Source: Crocinitomix algicola
GTDB taxonomy: Bacteria; Bacteroidota; Bacteroidia; Flavobacteriales_D; Crocinitomicaceae
DNA length: 64,000 nt
NCBI RefSeq assembly: GCF_001661595.2
Contig: NZ_LYPF02000012.1
Coordinates: 179,870 to 243,869, forward strand
Direction: 5' to 3'
The stretch's first letter is position 1; every line of letters begins with the position of its first letter. Positions 1 through 7,962 of this stretch are shown piece by piece. The notes below the pieces were generated by a model. It was not told the origin of the DNA, made no database searches, and worked only from the letters and a program-made list of their open reading frames with translations. Made by a program: the position numbers and the translations under genes.

Positions 1-213
1 CGTTAAAATTCCATCAGGATTTGCAACGTTAGAATTGTGTTTTACTTTGACATTTTCTATGGATTCAATAGCGATGTTTTCTCCAGTTTCGTTTGTCAGT
101 GTATTTCTAAACGATTCAATATCGAGCCCCTTGAGCTCTCTGTTTTGTCCATTAACATGAAATGCAAATACAATGCATGCAATTAGAATCCAAAAATTTG
201 TTTTATTCGGCAT
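1..213 (-). CDS. Hypothetical exported protein, 5' part only (cut by window edge)
   Basis: An open frame reads from an ATG at 213 to the window edge (71 codons, no stop). The product opens with a signal-peptide-like stretch: a basic start, a hydrophobic core rich in I, A, C and F, and a cut site near NGQ, so it is probably exported. The rest that is visible is hydrophilic and I do not recognise it. The start overlaps the end of the LemA-like gene by 11 bases, which suggests translational coupling as the last visible gene of the operon. LemA genes often sit beside TPM-domain genes in other bacteria, but nothing visible proves this is one. Confidence 0.7.
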   Translation of the reverse strand, partial: MPNKTNFWILIACIVFAFHVNGQNRELKGLDIESFRNTLTNETGENIAIESIENVKVKHNSNVANPDGILT

Positions 214-1198
214 TGAAATAAGGTTGAATTTCATAATTTGGGTATTCTCCTTTACTTTTTTTAACCAGGATGTTATACTCTTTTACCGCATCATTGTACG
301 CTTTTTTCTCAAATGCGATTCTATTTTCCGCTCCCTCAATTTGAACAAGCAAGGTGGCCACGTCTTTACCGTCGCTATACGTTTTTACTAATTGCTTAGC
401 ATCGGCCACTTTTTTATCAATTTTACCTTCTAATTCAAACCGTTTTTCTCCAGTTAATTGATTCGCCTTTTTTCGAAGCGATGCTATTTCATTATTGAGT
501 TCTGATAAATCTTGGTGTTGACCTCCAGCAGCAGCAAATAAATCGGGTAGCATATTATTACGCTGATTGATTGCCGTTTGAACTAAGTCAAATTTCGAAA
601 ACATATTTTCTTCTGCAACAATCAAGTCATTTTCAAGTTGACTGGATGATTGTCCCGAAGCTTTTGTCGACATTGCAAAATACCCAATCAGCATTAATCC
701 AATAATTGCTGAAGCAATCATTATTATTTTTTTACGACTTGTCGATGCAGCCCCTGCGTTCTTTTTTGACTTATTAATCGCACTTAAAACATTAATCGCG
801 ACTTGGTCATTTGGATCGGTTAGTAATTCCTTTCTAGCATAATATTCTGCCTTCTGAAGGGCTTGTGTATCTTTATCTTCCAGAGAAAGCATTTGATACG
901 ATTTAGCTAAAATTGAATTGCTGTTTTTTAGATATGGATTGATTGAAGTTGCCAATTCAGCTGCTGCGATTGCATCTTCAAAATTTCTTGCTTTTAAATG
1001 TTTCTCTGCAGTTGCTAGATGAACTATTGCTTTCTTTTGTAATTCATCCCATTCCCCTTCTGACATGCCCATGCTTATAGCAAGCTCTTTCAATTCGGAG
1101 AGGGTCAATGGTCGTTCATCCATCGAATTTCCTTCGGCTTTTTGAACAACAGTTCGAATGTGTTGTTTGAATTTTTCTTCGCTATAATGTTCTTCCAT
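203..1198 (-). CDS. TPR-containing membrane protein with C-terminal LemA-like domain
   Basis: The 331-residue product has three parts. Residues about 54-130 are helical and TPR-like (an alanine-rich repeat with NFEDAIAAAELA). Residues 157-176 form one hydrophobic membrane segment. Residues about 190-331 resemble the LemA family, seen best in ENRIAFEKKAYNDAV at 291-305 and in the LVQTAINQRNNMLPDL region. LemA proteins normally carry the membrane helix at the N terminus, so the added cytoplasmic TPR part is unusual. There is no signal peptide; the likely topology is TPR inside and LemA part in the periplasm. The role of LemA is poorly known. It follows the S4 gene by 27 bases and overlaps the next gene. 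Confidence 0.75.
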   Translation of the reverse strand: MEEHYSEEKFKQHIRTVVQKAEGNSMDERPLTLSELKELAISMGMSEGEWDELQKKAIVHLATAEKHLKARNFEDAIAAAELATSINPYLKNSNSILAKSYQMLSLEDKDTQALQKAEYYARKELLTDPNDQVAINVLSAINKSKKNAGAASTSRKKIIMIASAIIGLMLIGYFAMSTKASGQSSSQLENDLIVAEENMFSKFDLVQTAINQRNNMLPDLFAAAGGQHQDLSELNNEIASLRKKANQLTGEKRFELEGKIDKKVADAKQLVKTYSDGKDVATLLVQIEGAENRIAFEKKAYNDAVKEYNILVKKSKGEYPNYEIQPYFNAE

Positions 1199-1225
1199 TT
1201 CTGATTATTTTGAAATCTAAATTAA

Positions 1226-1438
1226 CTAAACTATTTTTATTTTAGCTTCCTCATATTCAACCACATCTCCTTTTCTCAATTTTTTTCGTTTTCTAAACTC
1301 TTGTTGGTCATTTACTAGTACACAGCCTTCCTCAATGATTAGTTTAGCATGCCCGCCAGTTTGAGCTAATTGCATAATTTTGAGGAGTTTTATTAATTCA
1401 ATATATTCCTCAGTTTCCCTTAATTTAAATTCGTTCAT
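1226..1438 (-). CDS. Small S4-domain RNA-binding protein (YbcJ/YaaA type)
   Basis: This 70-residue protein is essentially a single S4 RNA-binding fold. The typical pattern is present: a helical start, then a KLIIEEGCVLVNDQ turn and a basic stretch RKRKKLRKGD followed by a short beta end (VVEY). Its length fits the stand-alone S4 proteins of COG2501, which are thought to bind structured RNA, though the target is unknown. The ATG overlaps the meaB stop by four bases, so the two are probably translated together. No functional link between MeaB and an S4 protein is established. Confidence 0.8.
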   Translation of the reverse strand: MNEFKLRETEEYIELIKLLKIMQLAQTGGHAKLIIEEGCVLVNDQQEFRKRKKLRKGDVVEYEEAKIKIV

Positions 1439-2487
1439 TTTTGCTTTTTGTAATATTTTATAATCAATTCGGCTGCCTGGTAAGAAGTTAATTTACCAAC
1501 ATTTAAATCATTTGTAATTTCCTTTATTTTGTCTTGTATGCCTTTGGTTTGATAAAATTCTTCCAAAATTTGACTTTGAATGGATTCTTTCATCCAATAC
1601 TCTTGTTGAGCTTTTCTGTTTGAATCTTTCCAACCATTACTATGTGTCATTTGGTCGTAAGTTTTAATGATTTTCCAGATTTTATCTAAACCTCTGTTTT
1701 CCATTGCGCTGACTGTTTCAACTTTTGGAATCCAATTATTTTCTTTTGCAGGGAAAAGGTGCAGTGCATTTTTATATTCAGTGCGAGCTAAATTTGCTGG
1801 TTTTACATTTTTGCCATCTGCTTTTGTTATTAAAATAGTGTCAGCCATTTCCATTATTCCACGTTTAATGCCTTGCAATTCATCACCAGCACCGGCGAGC
1901 ATCAAAAGTAAAAAGAAATCAGTCATCGAGTGGACTTCCGTTTCAGATTGTCCAACACCAACAGTTTCGACTAGGATGGTGTCAAAACCGGCTGCTTCGC
2001 ACAATAATATGGTTTCTCGTGTTTTATGAGCAACTCCCCCTAATGAACCGCTAGTTGCTGTCGGGCGAATGAAAGCGTTTGGATTTGCTGATAATTCTAT
2101 CATACGAGTTTTATCTCCTAAAATACTTCCTTTGGAAATTTCGCTGCTCGGATCAATTGCTAATACAGCAACCTTACATCCTTGCTCAGTTAAATGTGTC
2201 CCAAACGCTTCTATAAAACTACTTTTACCTACTCCAGGAACACCCGTAATACCTATTCTAATTGATTTGCCAGAATGAGGTAAACAATTGCTGAGAATTG
2301 TTTGACCAATTGTTCTTTTAGCTTCTATCTTGTTTTCAATAAGGGTAATTGCATCACTTAATGCTGTTTTATCACCACGTAATATTTTTTCTGTTATTAA
2401 CTCTGGGTTGAGTTGAGACTCGTGTTGCTTACGGCGTGCTAATAATCGTTCAATTTGGGCTTTGTTCGGCGTTTTTTTATTGGTCAT
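1435..2487 (-). CDS. meaB: Methylmalonyl-CoA mutase-associated GTPase MeaB (ArgK family)
   Basis: MeaB is a G3E-family P-loop GTPase that protects and reloads the B12-dependent methylmalonyl-CoA mutase. The Walker A loop is GVPGVGKS at residues 82-89, a switch-region motif ETVGVGQSE is at 174-182, and the base-recognition motif TKAD is at 221-224. The 350-residue length is normal. No mutase gene is visible in the window, so the partner must lie elsewhere. It sits in a minus-strand run: its ATG is 3 bases past the stop of the upstream hypothetical gene, and its end overlaps the S4 gene by 4 bases. Confidence 0.93.
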   Translation of the reverse strand: MTNKKTPNKAQIERLLARRKQHESQLNPELITEKILRGDKTALSDAITLIENKIEAKRTIGQTILSNCLPHSGKSIRIGITGVPGVGKSSFIEAFGTHLTEQGCKVAVLAIDPSSEISKGSILGDKTRMIELSANPNAFIRPTATSGSLGGVAHKTRETILLCEAAGFDTILVETVGVGQSETEVHSMTDFFLLLMLAGAGDELQGIKRGIMEMADTILITKADGKNVKPANLARTEYKNALHLFPAKENNWIPKVETVSAMENRGLDKIWKIIKTYDQMTHSNGWKDSNRKAQQEYWMKESIQSQILEEFYQTKGIQDKIKEITNDLNVGKLTSYQAAELIIKYYKKQK

Positions 2488-2490
2488 AAG

Positions 2491-3081
2491 CTAAGGTCCT
2501 TGAACAATTGGGTCACTTGCTAAAGCAGAATAGGCATTAACCCAACTTTCATTTCGTATATCCCTTAAAAATTTAAAGAGACTATCGCCGTAAATATAAT
2601 CAGTTAAAATGTTTTGTACACCGTATTCTTTGGCTAAAAATTCACGTTGAGCGGCAGACGGACGGTATTGTCCATGACTCCAACCAAATTCCTCATAACT
2701 GTAGGGGTGTTCTTTATAACGCACTTTCCATGCATCGTCAAAAACAGGACAAAAATAACCCACAACCTTTTCATACTCATCTTGTAACAAAAAGCAACTG
2801 TCAAGTTGATGCTTAGCCAACAAATTTTCTCGTTTAAGATTAACTATGCTGGGCCAATGGCCGAGGGCAGAAAACATAAAGCGATCTTTTCGAACAACTT
2901 CGGTTCCTATTATTTCACCATTTCTAGTTGAAACAAAGGCATAAGTAATCACATTTGAATGGGCACCAACAAAAAGTCCAATGGCTAAATGGTTTTCTTT
3001 ACCACTTTGAATTGATGAAGTACTTCCACTGGTCAGTCCAAAAATGAGCGCTATGTAAATTAACTTTTTAATGTTAATCAC
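2491..3081 (-). CDS. Hypothetical exported protein
   Basis: The 196-residue product starts at GTG (no ATG is available ahead of the signal-like segment). Residues 1-20 are basic then hydrophobic, so export is likely. The remainder is soluble, rich in aromatic residues (for example SYEEFGWSHGQYR) and ends with a glycine-proline tail. I do not recognise a family. It is the first gene of the minus-strand run leading to meaB, 3 bases upstream of it. The start region faces the divergent gene at 3154 across about 70 bases. Confidence 0.7.
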   Translation of the reverse strand: MINIKKLIYIALIFGLTSGSTSSIQSGKENHLAIGLFVGAHSNVITYAFVSTRNGEIIGTEVVRKDRFMFSALGHWPSIVNLKRENLLAKHQLDSCFLLQDEYEKVVGYFCPVFDDAWKVRYKEHPYSYEEFGWSHGQYRPSAAQREFLAKEYGVQNILTDYIYGDSLFKFLRDIRNESWVNAYSALASDPIVQGP

Positions 3082-3153
3082 TTTTTAAATTAAACTTAAA
3101 CAATTTGCAAAGAGTTCGCAAATTTGCAGGTCTACTGAAAAAAAATTACGACC
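3082..3153. promoter_or_regulatory. Divergent intergenic region with TTTGC inverted repeats
   Basis: This 72-base gap separates two divergently read genes. It holds the perfect 10-base palindrome gcaaatttgc at 3118-3127, and an upstream tttgc (3104-3108) that can pair with gcaaa at 3118-3122 across a short spacer. Repeats of this kind can be operators, but AT-rich DNA produces them easily and no regulator is known. Confidence 0.3.
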
Positions 3154-4416
3154 ATGAAATACCTTAAAACTCTCCTACTCGGGTTGTTTACGTTATTGAC
3201 GCATTTATGTTTTAATCAAGTTAATGCTCCTAAGCCTCAAAATCAAGAGAATATGGGACAATTACGTGTCTATTTGGACTGTAATTATTGCGATCACGGT
3301 TTTATCAAGCAAAACATGAAGAATGTAACCTTTGTCCGGGATGCTAAGCAAGCAGATGTACACATACTATTTATTTCACAAAATACCGGAGGCGGAGGAA
3401 CAGCAGAAAAAATCCAATTTATTGGGTTGGGTATTTACAAAAAACTTTCTGATATTTTACCTTATACGACTAATGCAAATATGGCGGATATTGAAAAGAG
3501 AGATTTACGCATGAAGATTCTAGAACTAGGGTTAATGCGTTTCCGTTTAGAAGCTGGACAAATGAATGAAATCAATCTTTCTATCAATGCTAAAGAAACT
3601 GAAGGTCCTATTGAAATTATTGACCCTTGGAATTCATGGGTTTTTTCAATGAATGCAAATGGATGGTTTAGCGGGGAAGAAACATCGAAAACCTTCAATT
3701 ACAGTGGAGGAGCAGCAGCAAGAAGAATTACAGAGGAAAGTAAGTCGATGGTAAGCGGTGGATTTAAAAGGGATCAAACAAATTATGATTATGATGGTGT
3801 TAAAACCCAATCAAAAAAGAAAAGTTCTTGGGCAAGTGCACAACAGGTTTTTAGTATGAATGATCATTGGTCATACGGCTTTTTTGGGAGTGCTGGAAAT
3901 TCTCTCTTTAGTAATTATAACTTATACCTTTCTGGGAAAACAGGAATTGAATTTGATTTTTTCAAATATTCTGAATCATTTAACAAACAGGCAATTATAG
4001 CCTATAATATTGGTGCAAGGTATAACGATTATTATGATACAACCGTATTTAATCAGCTTTCAGAAAATCTGGCTTTTCATGAAGTGACAATTGGTGGTAA
4101 AGTCAAACAAAACTGGGGTAACTTATCTTCTACAATTACCTACCAAAACTATTTACATGACTTTAATTTGAACAGTGTTTCGCTTTGGATGAATGTAAAA
4201 GTTAGACTTTTTAAAGGATTCTCTTGGCGTTTGAATGGGAGCTTTAATATTCGTCAAAATCAAGTGAATATAGCACGTCAAAATGCGAGTATTGAAGATG
4301 TTTTATTGCAACAACAAGAGCTAGGGTCAAACTACTCTTATTGGATGAATACAGGGATAAACTATTCGTTTGGCTCAATGTATAATTCGGTTGTTAACCC
4401 ACGATTTAACATTTAG
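3154..4416 (+). CDS. Outer-membrane beta-barrel-like hypothetical protein
   Basis: The 420-residue protein has a signal peptide (residues 1 to about 22). A domain of about 110 residues follows, with C-N-Y-C and V-R-D-A-K-Q-A-D-V-H features that look like a small alpha/beta fold. From about residue 160 onward the sequence alternates polar and aromatic residues in strand-length blocks (many W, Y, F, N, S and G), typical of an outer-membrane barrel, and it ends in a short strand close to the terminal residue. The family is not recognised. It precedes htpG by about 140 bases, with no sign of a shared operon. Confidence 0.7.
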   Translation: MKYLKTLLLGLFTLLTHLCFNQVNAPKPQNQENMGQLRVYLDCNYCDHGFIKQNMKNVTFVRDAKQADVHILFISQNTGGGGTAEKIQFIGLGIYKKLSDILPYTTNANMADIEKRDLRMKILELGLMRFRLEAGQMNEINLSINAKETEGPIEIIDPWNSWVFSMNANGWFSGEETSKTFNYSGGAAARRITEESKSMVSGGFKRDQTNYDYDGVKTQSKKKSSWASAQQVFSMNDHWSYGFFGSAGNSLFSNYNLYLSGKTGIEFDFFKYSESFNKQAIIAYNIGARYNDYYDTTVFNQLSENLAFHEVTIGGKVKQNWGNLSSTITYQNYLHDFNLNSVSLWMNVKVRLFKGFSWRLNGSFNIRQNQVNIARQNASIEDVLLQQQELGSNYSYWMNTGINYSFGSMYNSVVNPRFNI

Positions 4417-4504
4417 GCCGTCAAAATTTCTATTTGTTCCTAAGAAAATGCTGATATGACAGTGTGAAAAAGGGAAGCTCGGACAAACTGGCAGAATTGT
4501 TCCG

Positions 4505-4520
4505 TTGGCATGAGTATTGA
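4505..4520 (+). promoter_or_regulatory. Candidate sigma-54-like -24/-12 element upstream of htpG
   Basis: The string ttggcatgagtattga resembles the sigma-54 consensus TTGGCACG-N4-TTGC with correct spacing between the GG and the final doublet, but the final doublet is GA rather than GC. It lies about 38 bases before the htpG start. An imperfect inverted repeat (cggacaa at 4473 and ttgttccg at 4497-4504) precedes it. Heat-shock genes of some Bacteroidota are thought to use such promoters; here it is only a partial match. Confidence 0.3.
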
Positions 4521-4557
4521 GTTGGTGTTGTCAAACACTAAAATAAGATTTTAAAAA

Positions 4558-6453
4558 ATGGCAACAAAAGGAACGGTAAATGTACAAACGGAAAATATTT
4601 TTCCATTGATCAAAAAGTTCTTATACAGTGATCACGAAATATTTTTACGAGAATTAGTATCGAATGCGATTGATGCTACTAGCAAACTAAAAGTGTTAAG
4701 CACCTCAGGTGAAGCTAAAGGGAATTTAGGCGATTTAAAAGTTGAAGTATTACTGGATAAAGAAGCAGGAACTTTAACTGTTAAGGATAGAGGAATAGGA
4801 ATGACTGAGGAAGAGATTGAGAAATACATCAATCAAATTGCTTTTTCTGGAGCAGAAGAGTTTGTTCAAAAATATGAAGGTAAAGAGGGGGCTGAACAAA
4901 TTATTGGACACTTTGGATTAGGGTTTTATTCGGCATTTATGGTGGCGAAAAAAGTTCAAATCAAAACTTTATCATTTAAAGAAGGTGCTCAGGCTGTTCA
5001 ATGGGAAAGTGATGGAACACCTGAATATGAGATTACCGAAATTGAAAAAGAGGATAGAGGTACGGAGATTGTTTTACACATTGCAGATGATTCAACTGAG
5101 TTTCTAGAGGATGCACGTGTAAAAGGTATTTTAGATAAGTATTGTAAGTTTTTACCGATTGAAATCAAATTTGGAACGCAAACAATTAAACAAGATGATC
5201 CAAGCGGTGAAAAGGATGAAGAAGGGAATGTAAAAAAGGTTGATGTCGTTGTAGACAATATCATCAATAATCCGAATCCTATTTGGACCAAAGCTCCTGC
5301 TGATTTAAGTGATGAAGAGTACATGGCTTTTTACCGGGAACTTTACCCAATGTCTATGGAAAGCCCAATGTTTCATATTCATTTAAATGTTGATTATCCA
5401 TTCAATTTAACGGGGGTATTGTATTTTCCTAAATTGAAGGAGAATATTGAAATTCAAAAGAATAAAATTCAACTTTATTCAAACCAAGTTTTTATTACAG
5501 ACTCTGTTGAAGAAATTGTACCAGAATTCTTGACTTTATTGCATGGTGTTATCGATTCACCTGATATTCCATTAAATGTTTCGCGTTCTTACTTACAGGC
5601 AGATGGAAATGTGAAGAAAATAGCTTCTCATATCACTAAAAAAGTAGCTGATAAATTGAAAGGTATGTTTAATAACGACCGAAAAGATTTTGAGAGCAAA
5701 TGGGATAATTTGAAGGTGTTTGTAGAATATGGTATGCTCACTGATGAGAAATTTTATGATAAAGCTTCGAAATTTGCATTGGTTAAGAACAGTAAAGACG
5801 AGTATTTTACTTTGGAGGAATACCAAGAGAAAATTAAACCAATTCAAACGGATAAGGATGATAAGTTGGTAATTCTTTACGCAAATAGCAAAGATGCACA
5901 CGATCAATTTATTACTGCTGCCGAAGAAAGAGGTTATGATGTTTTAATTTTGGACAGTCCGTTGACACCTCATTATGTTTCTCAACTTGAGAGTAAACTA
6001 GAAAATGTGAGTTTTGCGCGGGTGGATGCTGATACTTTGGATAATTTAATTAAAAAGGATGTTGAAATTCCTTCGAAATTATCAGAGGAAGAAAAAGAGG
6101 AGTTGAAGCCAATTTTTGAAGAGGTAGTAAATAAAGAAAAATTTACAGTTCAGTTCGAGAATATGAGCGAGACAGATTCACCAATTGTAATTACTCAGCC
6201 TGAGTTTATGCGAAGAATGCAAGAACAACAACGAATGGGTGGAGGCGGAATGAATATGTTTGGTTCATTTCCAGAAATGTTTAATCTAACGGTGAACGCC
6301 AATCACCCTACTGTTGAAAGTATTTTGAAAAAGGAAGGTGATGATCGTAAAAAAGTTGCAAAACAGCTGACCGATTTGGCTATGCTTTCTCAAGGGATGC
6401 TAAAAGGTTCTGAATTAACCACTTTTATTAAAAGAAGCATAGAGTTGATTTAA
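4558..6453 (+). CDS. htpG: Molecular chaperone HtpG (Hsp90 family)
   Basis: HtpG is the bacterial Hsp90, a dimeric ATP-dependent cytosolic chaperone that helps fold and remodel client proteins. The 631-residue length matches the family. The N-terminal GHKL ATPase site shows ELVSNAIDA (residues 33-41), DRGIGM and the lid/glycine region GHFGLGFYSAFMV. The middle domain carries the catalytic-loop region NVSRSYLQ, and a helical dimerisation domain ends the protein. The eukaryotic MEEVD tail is absent, as expected. The gene stands alone, followed by a strong terminator, and a possible stress promoter lies just upstream. Confidence 0.97.
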   Translation: MATKGTVNVQTENIFPLIKKFLYSDHEIFLRELVSNAIDATSKLKVLSTSGEAKGNLGDLKVEVLLDKEAGTLTVKDRGIGMTEEEIEKYINQIAFSGAEEFVQKYEGKEGAEQIIGHFGLGFYSAFMVAKKVQIKTLSFKEGAQAVQWESDGTPEYEITEIEKEDRGTEIVLHIADDSTEFLEDARVKGILDKYCKFLPIEIKFGTQTIKQDDPSGEKDEEGNVKKVDVVVDNIINNPNPIWTKAPADLSDEEYMAFYRELYPMSMESPMFHIHLNVDYPFNLTGVLYFPKLKENIEIQKNKIQLYSNQVFITDSVEEIVPEFLTLLHGVIDSPDIPLNVSRSYLQADGNVKKIASHITKKVADKLKGMFNNDRKDFESKWDNLKVFVEYGMLTDEKFYDKASKFALVKNSKDEYFTLEEYQEKIKPIQTDKDDKLVILYANSKDAHDQFITAAEERGYDVLILDSPLTPHYVSQLESKLENVSFARVDADTLDNLIKKDVEIPSKLSEEEKEELKPIFEEVVNKEKFTVQFENMSETDSPIVITQPEFMRRMQEQQRMGGGGMNMFGSFPEMFNLTVNANHPTVESILKKEGDDRKKVAKQLTDLAMLSQGMLKGSELTTFIKRSIELI

Positions 6454-6480
6454 TTTGTTTCTTATTTTTAGATTTAAAAG

Positions 6481-6511
6481 ATCCCCGTGTCAGTTTGATA
6501 CGGGGATTTTT
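6481..6511 (+). terminator. Rho-independent terminator after htpG
   Basis: The sequence atccccgtgtc pairs with gatacggggat across a 5-base loop (one G-U pair), and a run of T follows. It lies about 27 bases after the htpG stop and is placed to end that transcript. Confidence 0.85.
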
Positions 6512-6540
6512 GCGTTAAGGATGGTAGCATTTGTTGAAGC

Positions 6541-6618
6541 CCCCGCAACCTTTTTTGGTGAGGAGGCGACTGCGAACAGCCTGACCCCTTTTTCTTCTAG
6601 GAGAAAGGGGGAACGCCC
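6541..6618. repeat. GC-rich hairpin element between htpG and the VOC gene
   Basis: This non-coding stretch is clearly richer in G and C than its surroundings. Near 6585-6611 cccctttttc and gaaaggggg can form a hairpin. It is flanked by gcgactgcgaacagcc (near 6566-6581) and gaacgccca. The layout recalls dispersed intergenic elements seen in many Bacteroidota genomes, but I see no second copy in this window, so the repeat nature is an inference from memory of similar sequences. Confidence 0.35.
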
Positions 6619-6621
6619 AAT

Positions 6622-7011
6622 TCATTCAACTGGTTCGACAATAACCACACCGTATCCATCTGGATCGAGTAATGTAATTCCATGTTTCTTCCAGTAAGGG
6701 TTTTGTGGGCGAACAGGTTTTATATTTGCTGACTGCATTTTTTTTACGATTAATGCATATTCAGCTTGACTTTTAGGATAAAAAACGAGCAAATCGTCAG
6801 GATCAGGATAGTGGTGTGGTTGTATCCAAGATACTGTAAATTCGAGCTGCCAATTGTTTTGAGCATTCTGTTGATTGGGTAACCCTAAAAACACGCCATC
6901 ATAGCCTTGGTGATTTTCAAATTTTCCCGTAATACTCAATCCAATTATTTTAGTATAAAAATCGATAATTGGTTGAAGTTGTTGGGTGTGCCTCGCAATT
7001 CGAAGTTTCAT
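6622..7011 (-). CDS. VOC family (glyoxalase/bleomycin-resistance fold) protein
   Basis: The 129-residue protein has the vicinal-oxygen-chelate pattern of two beta-alpha-beta-beta-beta units: LRIARHTQQLQPIIDFYTK near the start, GYDGVFLGLP, LEFTVSW, and an ending LLDPDGYGVVIVEP. Such proteins include glyoxalase I, dioxygenases and drug-binding proteins; the substrate cannot be read here. Its ATG directly follows the stop of the alkyltransferase gene (no gap), so the two form an operon, possibly linked to damage by reactive electrophiles, which is inference. Confidence 0.85.
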   Translation of the reverse strand: MKLRIARHTQQLQPIIDFYTKIIGLSITGKFENHQGYDGVFLGLPNQQNAQNNWQLEFTVSWIQPHHYPDPDDLLVFYPKSQAEYALIVKKMQSANIKPVRPQNPYWKKHGITLLDPDGYGVVIVEPVE

Positions 7012-7500
7012 TTAAATACGATTAAATAGGTTAGCAGTGTCGCCATACTTTTGTTCAAGTTGTAATAGAAAACGTTTTTTCTCAATTCCTCCAGCATATC
7101 CGGTTAATTTTCCATTACTTCCTATGATTCTGTGACAGGGTATTAGAATGACAATTTTATTTTTACCATTGGCATTGGCCACAGCACGAATGGCTTTAGG
7201 TTGATTTAATATTTGACTTTGTTGTAGATATGTACGTGTTTCCCCGTATGGAATTTGATTTAGACTTTCCCAAACGTTTTGCTGAAAAGCTGTTCCTTGA
7301 GGGTTCAAGGGAATCGAAAATGATTTTAGGTTGCCCTGAAAATAATGCGTTAACTCTATTTTTAGCTGAGTGAATAAAGGGTGATTGTCGTTCGTTAAAT
7401 CAGTCTTATCCGTAAATTCTAATCCGATTAACTTATCCATTAAAACAGTGCCCAATAAATAGCCTACTGGGCTGGAGAAAAGATGGTATTGTATTTGCAT
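7012..7500 (-). CDS. ogt: Methylated-DNA--protein-cysteine S-methyltransferase
   Basis: This protein removes alkyl groups from O6-alkylguanine by moving them to its own cysteine, once per molecule. The active-site motif PCHR is at residues 121-124 (Cys122), followed by the GYAGGIEKK segment, and the helix-turn-helix region precedes it. The frame is open to an ATG at 7593, but the family begins around MQIQYHLFSSPVG, so I use the ATG at 7500 (162 residues, the normal length). The longer start would also consume the divergent promoter region of the gene at 7599. Whether it is Ogt or an Ada-type relative is not decidable; no Ada regulator domain is fused. Confidence 0.9.
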   Translation of the reverse strand: MQIQYHLFSSPVGYLLGTVLMDKLIGLEFTDKTDLTNDNHPLFTQLKIELTHYFQGNLKSFSIPLNPQGTAFQQNVWESLNQIPYGETRTYLQQSQILNQPKAIRAVANANGKNKIVILIPCHRIIGSNGKLTGYAGGIEKKRFLLQLEQKYGDTANLFNRI

Positions 7501-7598
7501 ATCCACTGGAACGAAGGTACGATAAAAAAAATCGAAAATGTTACTGAGGCTAAGCAACATTTTCTTAATTTGAGCGTCTAAAAAAGAAAACATTAGCT

Positions 7599-7949
7599 AT
7601 GAAGAAAAAATTATTATTCACAATTGGATTGTTAGTTGGAAGTTTATCTGTAAGTGCGCAGACAATGGAAGAACGTTCTGAATTGCCAGAATCATGTGTG
7701 TCTGCTCCAGAAGTACTTAATGATGAAACCAGTGAGTTGATTTTAGATTTTGATTGTCAAATTTTCAACTATGAATTCAAAGTAGCAAATGCGGCTGGTG
7801 AAGTAGTTTTTGAAACTAAGGATGCTTCGGCTAAGTGGAACGCTGCGGATGTACCTGCAGGGACTTATACTTGGACATTATTAGGAACAATCGGAAATAC
7901 AATTGATTATACGCATGTTAAACATATTGCTTCAGTCGTTGTAGAATAA
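7599..7949 (+). CDS. Small secreted protein A of a tandem pair
   Basis: The 116-residue protein has a clear signal peptide (residues 1-20, cut near VSAQ). The mature part contains NYEFKVANAAGEVVFET followed by a W and PAGTYTW. This pattern resembles the start of gliding-motility-associated C-terminal (CHU_C) and other T9SS sorting folds, in which a strand, GEVVFET, W and P-G-Y recur. The full T9SS tail is not present. A paralogue of identical length follows 13 bases downstream. A -7-like box (taatttg) lies in the gap before the ATG. Function unknown. Confidence 0.75.
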   Translation: MKKKLLFTIGLLVGSLSVSAQTMEERSELPESCVSAPEVLNDETSELILDFDCQIFNYEFKVANAAGEVVFETKDASAKWNAADVPAGTYTWTLLGTIGNTIDYTHVKHIASVVVE

Positions 7950-7962
7950 GATCGTTAGAACC

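Noticed and set aside
4462..4530. A 22-codon stop-to-stop open stretch before htpG whose translation looks protein-like (ends in RWHEY)
   Set aside because: No start codon lies in the stretch, it is very short, and it overlaps the likely htpG promoter; chance is the simpler view.
5593..5907. Minus-strand frame of 104 codons inside htpG, and many similar antisense frames in other genes
   Set aside because: They lie wholly in other genes, have low-complexity or unlikely products and match no family; they are shadows of the real frame.
6455..6697. Plus-strand open frame of 80 codons after htpG
   Set aside because: It spans the htpG terminator, the GC-rich hairpin element and the antisense of the VOC gene end, and the product resembles nothing.
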